In this document: positions 1 to 6,911 of the stretch, piece by piece | Position numbering within the stretch: the first letter of the stretch is position 1 | How the letters are laid out: each line of letters starts with the position of its first letter | Origin: an uncultured Acidimicrobiales bacterium | GTDB taxonomy: Bacteria; Actinomycetota; Acidimicrobiia; Acidimicrobiales; AC-14 | Length of the DNA: 44,719 nt | Reading direction: 5' to 3' | Assembly: GCA_902805665.1 (NCBI GenBank) | Contig: CADCTB010000182.1 | Location: 1 to 44,719, forward strand | The notes under the pieces: generated by a model | What the model was told of the DNA's origin: nothing | The model's database searches: none | The model's input: only the letters and a program-made list of their open reading frames with translations | Made by a program: the position numbers and the translations under genes

Positions 1-340
1 CCGGCCTGCTCCGCTCTCATCGCTTGTCCTGGTCGCTGCGCCGGCCGACCCTCGACGGCATGCCGGCAGTGGCCTTCGCTGCGCTCCGGCGGGGCCGACA
101 TGCCGGGCCGGCCTGCTCCGCTCTCATCGCTTGTCCTGGTCGCTGCGCCGGCCGACCCTCGACGGCATGCCGGCAGTGGCCTTCGCTGCGCTCCGGCGGG
201 GCCGACATGCCGGGCCGGCCTGCTCCGCTCTCATCGCTTGTCCTGGTCGCTGCGCCGGCCGACCCTCGACGGCATGCCGGCAGTGGCCTTCGCTGCGCTC
301 CGGCGGGGCCGACATGCCGGGCCGGCCTGCTCCGCTCTCA
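1..340. repeat. 107-bp tandem repeat array (3 identical units plus a 19-bp fragment)
   Basis: Units lie at 1-107, 108-214 and 215-321, with a partial copy at 322-340. By eye the three full units are identical. Each unit contains short inverted segments around GGCATGCCGGC and GACATGCCGGG, so it could fold in RNA or act as a REP-like element. The last partial copy ends on the stop codon (338-340, complement) of the neighbouring binding-protein gene, so the array lies directly downstream of that gene. The array may continue left of the window. Open frames through it on both strands are products of the repeat and GC content, not genes. No other gene is seen in this stretch. Confidence 0.9.
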
Positions 341-1351
341 TTGCGGGTAGACCGCCCGATCGGGGGGGCCGCCGGCCGCCTGGACCGCCTTCAGGGCCGA
401 CGCGTCGCCTCCCAGGCTCTCGACCATGGTCACGAAGTCGAACTTCATGAGGCCGAGCCAGGAGTGTTCGGGTTCGCCGGGGCGGCCCGGAAGGTCGTCG
501 TCACGCAAGGTGTCTACGTAGCGGACACCCGCCTCGGTGCCGATCTGGGCCAGAACCTTGCTGGGGAAGACCTCGGACCCGAAGATCGCCGGCACGCCGA
601 CCTGGCGGACCTGCTGGATCAGGCCGGCCACCTCGCGAGGGGTGGGCTCCTCGAAGCTCGACACCTGCACCGCGCCGATCACCTTCCAGCCGTACTGGCG
701 GGCGAAGTAGGCGTAGGCGTCGTGGTAGGTCAGCAGCTCCCTGCGGGGGACGGTGGCCGAGGCGGCCTTCATCGCCCCGTCGAGCTCGTCGACCTTGGCG
801 GCGAACCGCTCGTAGTTCGCCGTGTACTCACCGGCGTTGGGGGGATCGCGGCGGACGACGGTGTCGCGCACGATCCGGGCGTAGTCCTTGGCGTAGGGCG
901 GGTTGGTCCACAGGTGGGGGTTGGGCTTGCCGTCCTCCCGGGGGAACGAGAAGTCGTAGATGTACTCGTCGGGCCCGATGGTCCGGTCGCCCAGCTCCAC
1001 CACCTCGGCGCCGGCCTTGAGGTTGCCGGCCGCCAGCTCCCGGGTCGGGTCTTCCAGCTTCAGGCCGTTGACGAAGACCACGTCGGCCCGGGCCAGCGTC
1101 CGGGCCGCGCTGGGCGGGGGCTCGAAGGTGTGCGAGTTCGCCCCCTCAGGGACCAGCCCGCGCACCTCGGCCCGCTCGCCGACGACGCTCGAGACGATGC
1201 TCGTGAGCGGTGAGACGGTGGTGACGATGTTGAGCTTGGTCGGGTCGTCAGGGTCTGCGCCGGCCCCCGAACCGCACGCCGCACCCAGGAGGGCGAGCGG
1301 GAGGGCAGACGCGATGACGGCGCACCGTTGTCCCACTCCCACGTGCAGCAC
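338..1351 (-). CDS. metal ABC transporter substrate-binding lipoprotein (ZnuA/AdcA/PsaA family)
   Basis: This 337-residue protein is a cluster A-I (SBP_bac_9) solute-binding lipoprotein that delivers Zn2+ or Mn2+ to a membrane ABC importer. A lipoprotein signal ends in the lipobox LLGAAC with Cys26. The four expected metal ligands are visible: His74 (SHTFEP), His146 (NPHLW), His210 (YHDAY) and Asp280 (YVDTL). Unlike many ZnuA proteins it has no long His/Asp-rich loop, so zinc versus manganese cannot be decided. It is divergent from a Fur-family gene 47 bases away, which fits metal-dependent repression. The partner permease and ATPase genes are not in the window; the tandem repeat follows its stop codon. 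Confidence 0.92.
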   Translation of the reverse strand: MLHVGVGQRCAVIASALPLALLGAACGSGAGADPDDPTKLNIVTTVSPLTSIVSSVVGERAEVRGLVPEGANSHTFEPPPSAARTLARADVVFVNGLKLEDPTRELAAGNLKAGAEVVELGDRTIGPDEYIYDFSFPREDGKPNPHLWTNPPYAKDYARIVRDTVVRRDPPNAGEYTANYERFAAKVDELDGAMKAASATVPRRELLTYHDAYAYFARQYGWKVIGAVQVSSFEEPTPREVAGLIQQVRQVGVPAIFGSEVFPSKVLAQIGTEAGVRYVDTLRDDDLPGRPGEPEHSWLGLMKFDFVTMVESLGGDASALKAVQAAGGPPDRAVYPQ

Positions 1352-1386
1352 GCTATCGCAAGCAGCTCGCTTTAGGCTTCGGTGAC

Positions 1387-1392
1387 TACACT
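1387..1392 (+). promoter_or_regulatory. candidate -10 hexamer (TACACT) for the Fur-family gene
   Basis: TACACT sits six bases before the ATG at 1399, so transcription would begin at or next to the start codon and give a leaderless mRNA. No convincing -35 or Shine-Dalgarno sequence is visible. The whole 47-bp gap 1352-1398 must hold both divergent promoters and any Fur/Zur operator; no clear palindromic box was recognised. Confidence 0.4.
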
Positions 1393-1398
1393 CCGGCC

Positions 1399-1827
1399 AT
1401 GCTGGTCCGGGAGCAGGCTGAGCCCATCCTGAGCATGCTGCGGGCCCGGGGCGGCAGGGTCACAACGGGCCGGCGGGCCATCCTGGAGACCTTCCTCGGC
1501 ATCGGCGGCCACGTCACGGCCGAGGCGCTCACCGCCCGGGTCCAGGCCACCCAGCCCGACGTCCACGAGTCGACCGTGTACCGCTTCCTCGACGAGCTGG
1601 AGCGGCTGAATGTGGTCGACCACGTTCACCTGGGCCACGGCCCCGCCGTCTACCACCTGGCCAGCGATGCCCACCACCACCTGGTCTGCGACAGCTGCGG
1701 GACGGTGGTGGAGGTCCCCGAGGAGCTGTTCGCCGAGCTACGCGGCAGGCTGCAGACGGACTTCGGGTTCACCCTGCGACCCCGCCACTTCGCGGTGACG
1801 GGCCGGTGCCGCGCCTGCCAGGGCTAG
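1399..1827 (+). CDS. Fur-family transcriptional repressor (Zur-like)
   Basis: This 142-residue protein has the usual Fur-family length. The N-terminal winged helix (about 10-80) contains the recognition segment HESTVYRFLDEL. The dimerisation domain has the HHHLVCDSCG motif at 92-101, and two CxxC pairs (Cys97/Cys100, Cys137/Cys140) form the structural zinc site. It acts as a cytoplasmic metal sensor that represses uptake genes when metal is abundant. Its divergent neighbour is a metal-binding lipoprotein, so a zinc (Zur) or manganese role is more likely than iron, but the sequence does not settle this. The stop codon TAG at 1825-1827 lies in a CTAG palindrome shared with the stop of the convergent cupredoxin gene. 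Confidence 0.9.
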   Translation: MLVREQAEPILSMLRARGGRVTTGRRAILETFLGIGGHVTAEALTARVQATQPDVHESTVYRFLDELERLNVVDHVHLGHGPAVYHLASDAHHHLVCDSCGTVVEVPEELFAELRGRLQTDFGFTLRPRHFAVTGRCRACQG

Positions 1828-2807
1828 CCGACCTTGACCGTGCCCTTCATCTGGGCCGGGTGAATGTCGCACTGGAACTTGTACTCACCGGCCGGCGGCG
1901 CGTGGAACTTGTAGGTGGCCGTCGCCACGCCGCTCACCAGCTGACCGCGGAAGATGGGCTTCGACGGGTCCTGGCCGAGGATGGTGATGTTGTGCTCGGT
2001 GTCGCGGTCGTTGTTGTCGAGCCGGATCTCGACCTCTTCGTCGGCCTTGAGGGTGATCGTGTCCGGCTTGAACGCGATCGCCTCCGCCTTGACCTGGACC
2101 AGCGCCGCCTCACCGCCGTGCTCCTCGGCGTGCACCTCGATGTGGCGTTCGCCGACAGCGGCGGCATACACGCCGCCTCCCACCATCAGGACGGTGCCCA
2201 TGGCCAGGATCGACGCCAGGGCCCGGCCCGAGATGCTCGGCCTCACCGCGGCGACGGACGCGGCGCCCAGCAGGACGACGCCCACGGCCAGGGCGATCAC
2301 CCACGATGCCGTCTCCGACACCGCCAGCAGGATCCGAGACAGGAAGTACATGACGCTGGCGATGGCGGTGAGGCCGAGCACCGGCAGGCCGAGGGGCAGC
2401 AGGCTGATCTCGCGCCCGGTGGTCTCGGAGGCGGCCCGGGCCAACCAGCCGGCACCGGCGGCCATGGCCACGAGCACGCCGGCCCAGGTGAAGAGGGGGT
2501 GCCAGATCAGTCCCAGCATGACCAGCGCCACCGCCAGCCCGGCCACCACGGGCCAGCCGCCACCGCCGGGAAGCGGGGCGACGGCGACCGGGCGCACGCT
2601 GGGCGGCGGCGCGTCGGCTGCCACCACGGGGGCGAGCTCGTTCTCACGCACCGTCGAGAGCATCACCCCGAGGACGAACGCCACCGCCCCGACCATCAGG
2701 AAGAGCACGGAGCCCAGCAGGTCGCCGCTGAGGATCTTGTAGAGCGCGGCCAGGAACAGGGCGACACCGGCCACGGGCAGGAAGAGCTTGGAGGTGGGAG
2801 TGAACAT
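1824..2807 (-). CDS. multi-TM membrane protein with C-terminal type-1 copper cupredoxin domain
   Basis: This 327-residue protein has about six to seven hydrophobic segments between residues 5 and 217, then an extracytoplasmic cupredoxin domain (about 235-327). The copper ligands are His272 (EHNI), Cys313, His316 and Met320 (CDIHPAQM), a mononuclear type-1 site. It is not a CuA subunit II, which has two cysteines. The first two helices resemble small actinobacterial oxidase subunits (CtaF-like), but this is weak. It is the third gene of an operon after the subunit I and III homologues, six bases downstream, so it probably receives or donates electrons for that complex. The fused membrane/cupredoxin layout in an oxidase-like operon without CtaC is unusual. 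Confidence 0.8.
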   Translation of the reverse strand: MFTPTSKLFLPVAGVALFLAALYKILSGDLLGSVLFLMVGAVAFVLGVMLSTVRENELAPVVAADAPPPSVRPVAVAPLPGGGGWPVVAGLAVALVMLGLIWHPLFTWAGVLVAMAAGAGWLARAASETTGREISLLPLGLPVLGLTAIASVMYFLSRILLAVSETASWVIALAVGVVLLGAASVAAVRPSISGRALASILAMGTVLMVGGGVYAAAVGERHIEVHAEEHGGEAALVQVKAEAIAFKPDTITLKADEEVEIRLDNNDRDTEHNITILGQDPSKPIFRGQLVSGVATATYKFHAPPAGEYKFQCDIHPAQMKGTVKVG

Positions 2808-2813
2808 GGCGCC

Positions 2814-3476
2814 CTACCCGTGCCGGCTGAGGATGAACAGGACCGTGACCACGATGAACCACACGACGTTGGTGTACTGCCAGTAGACCGCTCCCGCCCG
2901 CAGGGCGTCGTGGCGGTCGGTGGAGAAGTGGCCGGCCATGGTGCGGAACGCCAGCACCAGCACCACGACGATGGCCGCCAGCAGGTGGAGCAGGTGGTAG
3001 CCGATCAGGATGTCGTAGAGCGTCCCGTAGGTGTGGTCGTTGAAGCCGAACCCGCTCCGGACGAACGACAGCCATTCCAGGTTGGCCATGGACAAGCCGA
3101 GGAACAGCGTGAGGATCAGCGCCATCGCCGCGTTGCGGCCGTCGTTGCGGCGGGCGGCGAAGATGCCCCACTGGACGGAGAAGCCCGACATGAGCGCGGT
3201 GAGGGTGATCATCGTCGGGATGTAGGTGCCGACCTGCACGTCGGAGGGGGGCCAGGTGGTGGACCCCTCCTTGATGGCGAGATAGACGGCGACCACCGCA
3301 CCGAGCACCATGGCGTCGGCCGTCACCAGCAGCAGCGTGCCGATGGTGGAGGTCCCCCGACGTGGGCGGCCCGGGACCGGCCCGGGCAGCGGCGCGCCCG
3401 TCGGCAGGACGACCGGCGCGTCGCCGGATGCGGGAACAGGAAGGTTGTCGGTTGCCGAGACGGCGACGAGTGACAT
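2814..3476 (-). CDS. cytochrome c oxidase subunit III-like protein (CtaE family)
   Basis: This 220-residue membrane protein starts at 3476, where its ATG overlaps the stop codon of the upstream subunit I gene by one base (TGATG). The open frame runs further upstream, but that part is a shadow. A Pro-rich N-terminus (1-45) precedes about five helices. Family hallmarks include NLEW (132-135), the GYHLLH motif (159-164) and a terminal YWQYTNVVW. In typical subunit III this last motif reads WHFVDVVW, so the conserved His and Asp are replaced by Gln200 and Asn203. It has no redox centre of its own and normally stabilises subunit I. Its substitutions parallel the loss of catalytic residues in the adjacent subunit I homologue. 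Confidence 0.85.
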   Translation of the reverse strand: MSLVAVSATDNLPVPASGDAPVVLPTGAPLPGPVPGRPRRGTSTIGTLLLVTADAMVLGAVVAVYLAIKEGSTTWPPSDVQVGTYIPTMITLTALMSGFSVQWGIFAARRNDGRNAAMALILTLFLGLSMANLEWLSFVRSGFGFNDHTYGTLYDILIGYHLLHLLAAIVVVLVLAFRTMAGHFSTDRHDALRAGAVYWQYTNVVWFIVVTVLFILSRHG

Positions 3477-5203
3477 CAGGCGGTCCCTCCGTCGGACGCG
3501 AGGTCCGATTCGGACTGGCGCGAGCGGGACTGTCCGACCTGCAGGTCGAGCAGCGGCGCTCCGGAGCGGATCTCGGGAAGGGCGTCGAAGTTGTGGCGGG
3601 GCGGAGGCGAAGGCGTCGCCCACTCCAGGGTCTGTCCGCCCCACGGGTCGGCCCCGGATGCCTTGCCGCGGCCGGCGACGACGCTGCCGAGAAGATCCAG
3701 CAGGAGCACGATCAGCCCCAGGCCGACGATGGCCGCCCCGGCGGAGACCACGAGGTTCCCGATCTCCCATTCGTCGCCGGAGTCGAAGGTGGAGGTGTGC
3801 ACGAGCATGTCCTGAACGCCGAGGAGCAGCATGCCGAGCACGGTCAGGAGCGTTCCGCCCACCACCGCGAGGATCTCCAGCTTGCCCAGGGCGTCGGACA
3901 GGCGGCGGCCCCACAGCTTGGGGCCCCAGAAGCTCAGGGCGGCGACCGCGCCGATCGTCGCGGCGCCGAAGAACAGGGCGTGCTGCTGGCCCACCTGCCA
4001 GTAGTTCTCGTGGGCATCGCGGCCGGCGTCGAGCGCGGAGACCACCGACGCGGCCAGGCCCAGGGCCAGGACCGGCAACATGCCCAGCGCCCAGAGCATC
4101 GGGGTGGAGCCGAAGCCCCGGCGGAGGGCGTCACGGTCGCCCTCCTTGCCGGCCAGGCGCAGGGTGGCCAGCCAGTTGAGGATCAGCAGGGCAACCGGGG
4201 CCAGCACGGCCAGGGCGCCGAGGATGAAGAGGGGGCGGGGCCGGGACAGGTTGGTCACCTCGCTGCCCCATCCGGCGAAGCTGAGCACCCCGACGCCGAC
4301 CAAGGCGGCGGAAGCCCGGTCCCGGCTGAACAGCGGCCGTCCGGCGAACGTGGCGACGATCTCGCTGACCGCGCCCAGGGCGGGGATGACCAGCGCCCAC
4401 AGCACCGGGTAGGCCCCGAACCAGAACAGGCGGGGCCAGATGAGGGGGTTGCCGCCCCGGCTGCCGGTGAACCCGCTGAAGAGGGAGGCGCCGTAGTGCC
4501 GGTCGACGAAGAGCAGGGCGAAGGCCCCGATGAGCACCGGCAGGGCCAGGAGCAGCACCGCGCCCGAGACCATGATCGACCAGCTGAACACCGGCACCCG
4601 GCGCAGCGTCATGCCCGGCGCCCGGAGCTGCAGGATCGTCACCACGATGTTGATGACCACCAGCACCGCGGCCATACAGACCACCACCAGGCCCAGGAGG
4701 AGGAGGTCCGGCCCCCGGCCGGGGAGCCCGAGCCTCACGGGGATCGGGTCGCTCAGGGCCCAGCCGTGGAAGACGTCGGAGGCGACCGGGGCGGCGGTGA
4801 CCATGGCGGCGCCGGCGAGGAACAGCCAGAAGGACATGGCGTGCAGCCGGGGGAACGCCAGCCGGGCGGCCCCGATCTGCAGCGGCACGATGGCCGACCC
4901 CAGGCCCAGCCAGACCGGGAGCAGGAAGAGGAAGACCGAGAAGACGCCGTGCATGGTGAACAGCTGGCGATAGGTGCGGTCCCCCACGATGTCGGCGTCG
5001 GGGGTCGCCAGCTGGGCCCGCATGACGATCGAAAGGACCACTCCGGCCACCAGGAACAACAGGGCGGCGGCGACGAAGAGCGACCCGATGTACTTGTGAT
5101 CGGTGCCCTTGGGCCAGGCGTCGGGTAGGGCGGCGTCGGACTGCGGGAGGCTCGTGGCCTCGGGCTGTCCGCCCTGCTCGACCTCGGTGTCGGTCATTGC
5201 CAT
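3476..5203 (-). CDS. heme-copper oxidase subunit I homologue lacking the O2-reducing site (pseudo-CtaD)
   Basis: This 575-residue protein aligns along its length with cytochrome c oxidase subunit I. It keeps TMHG with His85 (bovine His61, heme a ligand), the RAPGMT segment, PALGAVSEI, FWGPKLWGR and His408 (bovine His378, the second heme a ligand). All catalytic positions are changed: CuB His240 to Tyr265, His290/291 to Ser314/Glu315, heme a3 His376 to Gln406, cross-linked Tyr244 to Trp269, Glu242 to Val267, K-channel Lys319 to Leu340 and D-channel Asp91 to Arg114. Frame and hydrophobicity are intact, so it is not a decayed gene. It probably binds one low-spin heme and moves electrons without reducing oxygen. 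It heads the operon with a subunit III and a membrane cupredoxin; CtaB and CtaG are adjacent. Confidence 0.85.
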   Translation of the reverse strand: MAMTDTEVEQGGQPEATSLPQSDAALPDAWPKGTDHKYIGSLFVAAALLFLVAGVVLSIVMRAQLATPDADIVGDRTYRQLFTMHGVFSVFLFLLPVWLGLGSAIVPLQIGAARLAFPRLHAMSFWLFLAGAAMVTAAPVASDVFHGWALSDPIPVRLGLPGRGPDLLLLGLVVVCMAAVLVVINIVVTILQLRAPGMTLRRVPVFSWSIMVSGAVLLLALPVLIGAFALLFVDRHYGASLFSGFTGSRGGNPLIWPRLFWFGAYPVLWALVIPALGAVSEIVATFAGRPLFSRDRASAALVGVGVLSFAGWGSEVTNLSRPRPLFILGALAVLAPVALLILNWLATLRLAGKEGDRDALRRGFGSTPMLWALGMLPVLALGLAASVVSALDAGRDAHENYWQVGQQHALFFGAATIGAVAALSFWGPKLWGRRLSDALGKLEILAVVGGTLLTVLGMLLLGVQDMLVHTSTFDSGDEWEIGNLVVSAGAAIVGLGLIVLLLDLLGSVVAGRGKASGADPWGGQTLEWATPSPPPRHNFDALPEIRSGAPLLDLQVGQSRSRQSESDLASDGGTA

Positions 5204-5214
5204 CGTCGCCGGAC

Positions 5215-5220
5215 TTTATA
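5215..5220 (-). promoter_or_regulatory. -10 element (TATAAA, with upstream TG) for the pseudo-oxidase operon
   Basis: On the minus strand TGTATAAAG is an unusually AT-rich -10 sequence for this genome, 11 bases before the ATG at 5203. Transcription would start about four bases before the start codon, giving a near-leaderless mRNA. No convincing -35 hexamer is visible. The region 5204-5268 separates this operon from the divergent ctaG frame. Confidence 0.5.
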
Positions 5221-5352
5221 CAGACCGCCCCCGACCCTTCGAGTCGAGAGTGCCGCAGGCCGGGGTAGCGTGCCTGTGCGCCCTCCCCAGCACGTACGTC
5301 GAGCGATGAGCAGCCGTGGGCTCGCTGGTGCCTGATCGCCGGCCTGGCCACG

Positions 5353-5967
5353 GTGGCCGTCGCCCTGAGCCCGCCGGTCGACACCCGGGCCGATGCCACG
5401 TTGGCCGCCCACATGGTGCAGCACGTGGTGATGACCATGGTGGCCGCGCCGCTCCTGGCCGCCGGCCTCGGCAGCGCGTGGTTCGCCAGGGTGAAGGTGC
5501 CCCGCGTGAACCCCCTGGTGGCGTGGCTGCTGTTCGCCGCCACCGGCTGGCTGGTCCACTTCACCCCCCTGTTCCAGGCCGCCACCGAGAGCCTGCCCGT
5601 CCACATGTTCGAGCACGCCGTGCTGCTGGGCAGCGGCTTCCTGTTCTGGGCCCAGGTGGTGGGGCCGGCCGCCACCATGTCCTACCCGCTGCGGCTGCTC
5701 TACCTGGTGGTGGCCATGCCCCAGAACACCTTCGTGGCCCTTGCCATCTTCTCGACCAGCCGGGTCCTGTACCCGCACTACGGGAGCGGCCCCGACGCGC
5801 TCGCCGACCAGCGCCTGGGCGGCGGGATCATGTGGGTGGCCGGGGACCTGGTCCTGCTCGCCGCCGTCCTCGTCATGGCCGCGGGCTGGGCCCGCCAGGA
5901 GGAGCGCGAGACGCGACTCAGCGAAGAAGCAGCTGATCAGCTGCCATCGCCCCGAACAGGAGGGTGA
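5353..5967 (+). CDS. ctaG: cytochrome c oxidase assembly protein CtaG (caa3_CtaG family), N-terminus uncertain
   Basis: The visible 204 residues match CtaG-type multi-helix assembly proteins, which help insert copper into oxidases: SPPVD near the start, then AHMVQH, WLVHFTPL, HMFEHAVLL, RLLYLVVAMPQNTF, LYPHYG and DQRLGGGIMW. The in-frame GTG at 5353 would cut the first membrane helix in half. The same frame stays open back to 5269 and encodes the missing helix (QPWARWCLIAGLATVAVALS) but offers no ATG, GTG or TTG. An ATG at 5306 lies out of frame by one inserted base, so a frameshift or sequence error near 5306-5312 is likely. The gene is divergent from the pseudo-oxidase operon, and its 3' end overlaps convergent ctaB by 50 bases. 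Confidence 0.75.
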   Translation: MAVALSPPVDTRADATLAAHMVQHVVMTMVAAPLLAAGLGSAWFARVKVPRVNPLVAWLLFAATGWLVHFTPLFQAATESLPVHMFEHAVLLGSGFLFWAQVVGPAATMSYPLRLLYLVVAMPQNTFVALAIFSTSRVLYPHYGSGPDALADQRLGGGIMWVAGDLVLLAAVLVMAAGWARQEERETRLSEEAADQLPSPRTGG

Positions 5968-6838
5968 TGTAGGTGATGGAGAACTTGAACAGGCGCATGG
6001 CCAGCTCCGGCCGGCGGCTGCGGGCCAGCTGGACCGCCTTCCAGGTGAACGTGCCGCCCAGGGCCATGGCCGCGGCCAGGTAGATGGCGCCCATGGAGCC
6101 GAGGGGCCAGAAGGCAAGGCTCACCGCCCACAGCACCACTGTGTAGGCGACGATCCGCTTGGCCGTGTCGTCGAAGCTGGCCACCACGGGCAGCATCGGC
6201 ACGTCGGCCGCCGCGTAGTCGGCCCGGTAGCGGATGGCCAGGGCCCAGAAGTGCGGGGGTGTCCAGACGAAGATGATGGCGAACATCACGAACGGGGCGA
6301 CGGCCAGCTCGTTGGTCACCGCCGCCCATCCGACCAGTGCGGGCACCGCCCCCGCTGCTCCTCCGATGACGATGTTCTGGGTCGACGTCCGCTTCAGCCA
6401 GATCGTGTAGACGAAGACGTAGAACAGCATGGCGGCCAGGGCCAGAGCCGCGCTGAGGGGGTTGACCACCAGGGTCAGCCAGGCGGCGGCGGCCACTTCG
6501 AGGGCGATGGCGAAGATGAGGGCGTTGCGGGGGGTGATCTCGCCCGTCACCAGCGGCCGCTTGCTGGTGCGGCGCATCAGCTTGTCGATGTCGCGGTCGA
6601 TCACCATGTTGGTGGCGTTGGCGCCGGCCGCGGCGAGCGTGCCGCCGACCAGGGTGGCCAGGACCAGCCATGCCGGGGGCATTCCCTGCTGGGCGACGAT
6701 CATGGCCGGGACGGTGGTCACCAGCAGCAGCTCGATGATCCGGGGCTTGGTGAGGGCGACGTAGGCCGCCAGCCGGCCTCGACCCGGCACCGTGACCGCC
6801 GGGACGTCGGAGCCGGTGACTGGAAGTGCCTCGGTCAT
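5918..6838 (-). CDS. ctaB: protoheme IX farnesyltransferase (heme O synthase)
   Basis: This 306-residue UbiA-superfamily membrane enzyme attaches a farnesyl group to heme b to make heme O, the precursor of heme A. The first Asp-rich motif is NATNMVIDRDIDKLMRRTSKRPL and the second is YRADYAAADVPMLP, separated by hydrophobic helices; both are typical of CtaB. Its position next to the subunit I-like gene and ctaG suggests that the complex carries an A- or O-type heme, although the enzyme could equally serve a true oxidase elsewhere. Its 3' end overlaps the end of ctaG in a convergent arrangement. The length is normal for the family. Confidence 0.93.
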   Translation of the reverse strand: MTEALPVTGSDVPAVTVPGRGRLAAYVALTKPRIIELLLVTTVPAMIVAQQGMPPAWLVLATLVGGTLAAAGANATNMVIDRDIDKLMRRTSKRPLVTGEITPRNALIFAIALEVAAAAWLTLVVNPLSAALALAAMLFYVFVYTIWLKRTSTQNIVIGGAAGAVPALVGWAAVTNELAVAPFVMFAIIFVWTPPHFWALAIRYRADYAAADVPMLPVVASFDDTAKRIVAYTVVLWAVSLAFWPLGSMGAIYLAAAMALGGTFTWKAVQLARSRRPELAMRLFKFSITYITLLFGAMAADQLLLR

Positions 6839-6911
6839 CGCGCACCGAGACTACGGCGACGCGCCCCGAAAGGGAAAAAGGGCTCCGTCGGCGGAGAGCC
6901 GCCATGTGAAA

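Noticed and set aside
1-340. CRISPR array
   Set aside because: Units are contiguous 107-bp tandem copies with no spacers, and no cas genes are present.
1806-3473. Long plus-strand open frame opposite the cupredoxin and subunit III genes
   Set aside because: It is the GC-driven antisense frame of real genes; its product is low-complexity Arg/Gly/Asp/His with no domain.
3476-5203. Calling the subunit I gene a pseudogene
   Set aside because: The frame is intact over 575 codons, hydrophobic helices are preserved and changes concentrate on catalytic residues, which random decay would not produce.
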